64,000 nucleotides of DNA. Origin: Haloarcula pellucida (GTDB lineage: Archaea > Halobacteriota > Halobacteria > Halobacteriales > Haloarculaceae). The notes beneath the pieces were generated by a model. That model did not search any database. It saw nothing but the letters and a program-made list of their open reading frames with translations, and was not told the origin of the DNA. Made by a program: the position numbers and the translations under genes. Location of the stretch: the NCBI RefSeq assembly GCF_014647235.1, contig NZ_BMOU01000001.1, positions 1,096,262-1,160,261 on the forward strand. The letters run 5' to 3'. This document shows, piece after piece, positions 63,978 through 64,000 of the stretch; the first letter of the stretch is position 1, and each line of letters opens with the position of its first letter.

Positions 63978-64000
63978 ATGAACGGCAACGAGTTCGGTCG
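63978..64000 (+). CDS. aroC: Start of chorismate synthase (partial)
   Basis: Seven complete codons are visible (MNGNEFG, then CG of Arg), exactly the N-terminus of chorismate synthase. This enzyme makes chorismate from the product of AroA. The window ends here, so the rest is unseen. Its place directly after aroA supports the call. Confidence 0.85.

Noticed and set aside
1-64000. CRISPR arrays, rRNA, transposases, integrases, replication origins
   Set aside because: I found no regularly spaced direct repeats, rRNA-like sequence, IS motifs, integrase genes or Orc1/Cdc6 gene with origin repeats.

Overview
The window is chromosomal DNA of a halophilic archaeon (class Halobacteria). The evidence is uniformly GC-rich coding with a strong excess of Asp and Glu in nearly every protein, leaderless or near-leaderless genes behind TTTATA-type boxes, and archaeal information-processing genes (PriS primase, GINS, RtcB ligase). 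There are also typical haloarchaeal orphan families, a PGF-CTERM surface protein and Tat-exported lipoproteins. I cannot fix the genus. The gene content would suit the Haloarculaceae, but that is inference.

Layout. 1-8 kb: the end of a winged-helix regulator, a YcaO cyclodehydratase-like enzyme, a DUF63 membrane protein, an inositol-monophosphatase/FBPase-family enzyme, tRNA-Leu(CAA) and several small conserved genes. 8.0-16.2 kb: a four-gene operon with tightly coupled ends, encoding two PrkA-type AAA/kinase proteins, a DUF444 (YeaH-like) vWA protein and SpoVR, behind a long untranslated leader. 16.2-20.2 kb: a frameshifted PQQ-propeller Tat lipoprotein, hisD, an IscA/HesB-type Fe-S protein, dodecin and a Tat-exported unknown. 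20.2-29.4 kb: membrane proteins, two MscS-type channels, a 5'-nucleotidase-like metallophosphatase, a universal stress protein, a PAC2 protein, an eIF2B-family protein and a type IV pilin-like protein. 29.4-40.7 kb: two nested palindromes, rtcB, DoxX-like and DUF502 membrane proteins, priS-GINS, tspO, htrA, an MBL hydrolase, a 3-hydroxyisobutyrate-dehydrogenase-like enzyme, OsmC and DUF5799. 40.8-44.4 kb: a fructose catabolic locus, with class I FBP aldolase and a PfkB-like kinase facing 1-phosphofructokinase and the repressor GlpR. 44.5-54.3 kb: the branched-chain amino-acid pathway on the minus strand (leuA, ilvB, ilvN, ilvC, a small protein, leuC, leuD, two membrane genes, leuB). 54.4-64 kb: a large PGF-CTERM surface protein, a VOC protein, small conserved genes, an M24 peptidase, aroA and the first codons of aroC.

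How the genes work together. ilvB/N/C with leuA/C/D/B cover most of the valine and leucine routes. hisD, aroA and aroC add histidine and shikimate steps, so much of the window is amino-acid biosynthesis. The fructose locus turns fructose-1-phosphate into fructose-1,6-bisphosphate (1-PFK) and then triose phosphates (aldolase), with GlpR as the likely regulator.

Points that stand out. Two genes carry single-base shifts in short C/G runs, near 16450 and 54244 (a PQQ lipoprotein and leuA). leuD contains two tandem perfect palindromes inside a coding insertion. The ilvB leader has a 7-bp hairpin and a tiny upstream ORF that overlaps the ilvB start. Two concentric inverted repeats sit between the pilin gene and rtcB. 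Three convergent gene pairs share the tetranucleotide CTAG as both stop codons. I saw no rRNA, CRISPR array, transposase or integrase. The nearest thing to a little-understood system is the PrkA-PrkA-DUF444-SpoVR operon. It is a known bacterial and haloarchaeal arrangement, not a new one, but its role in archaea is unclear.
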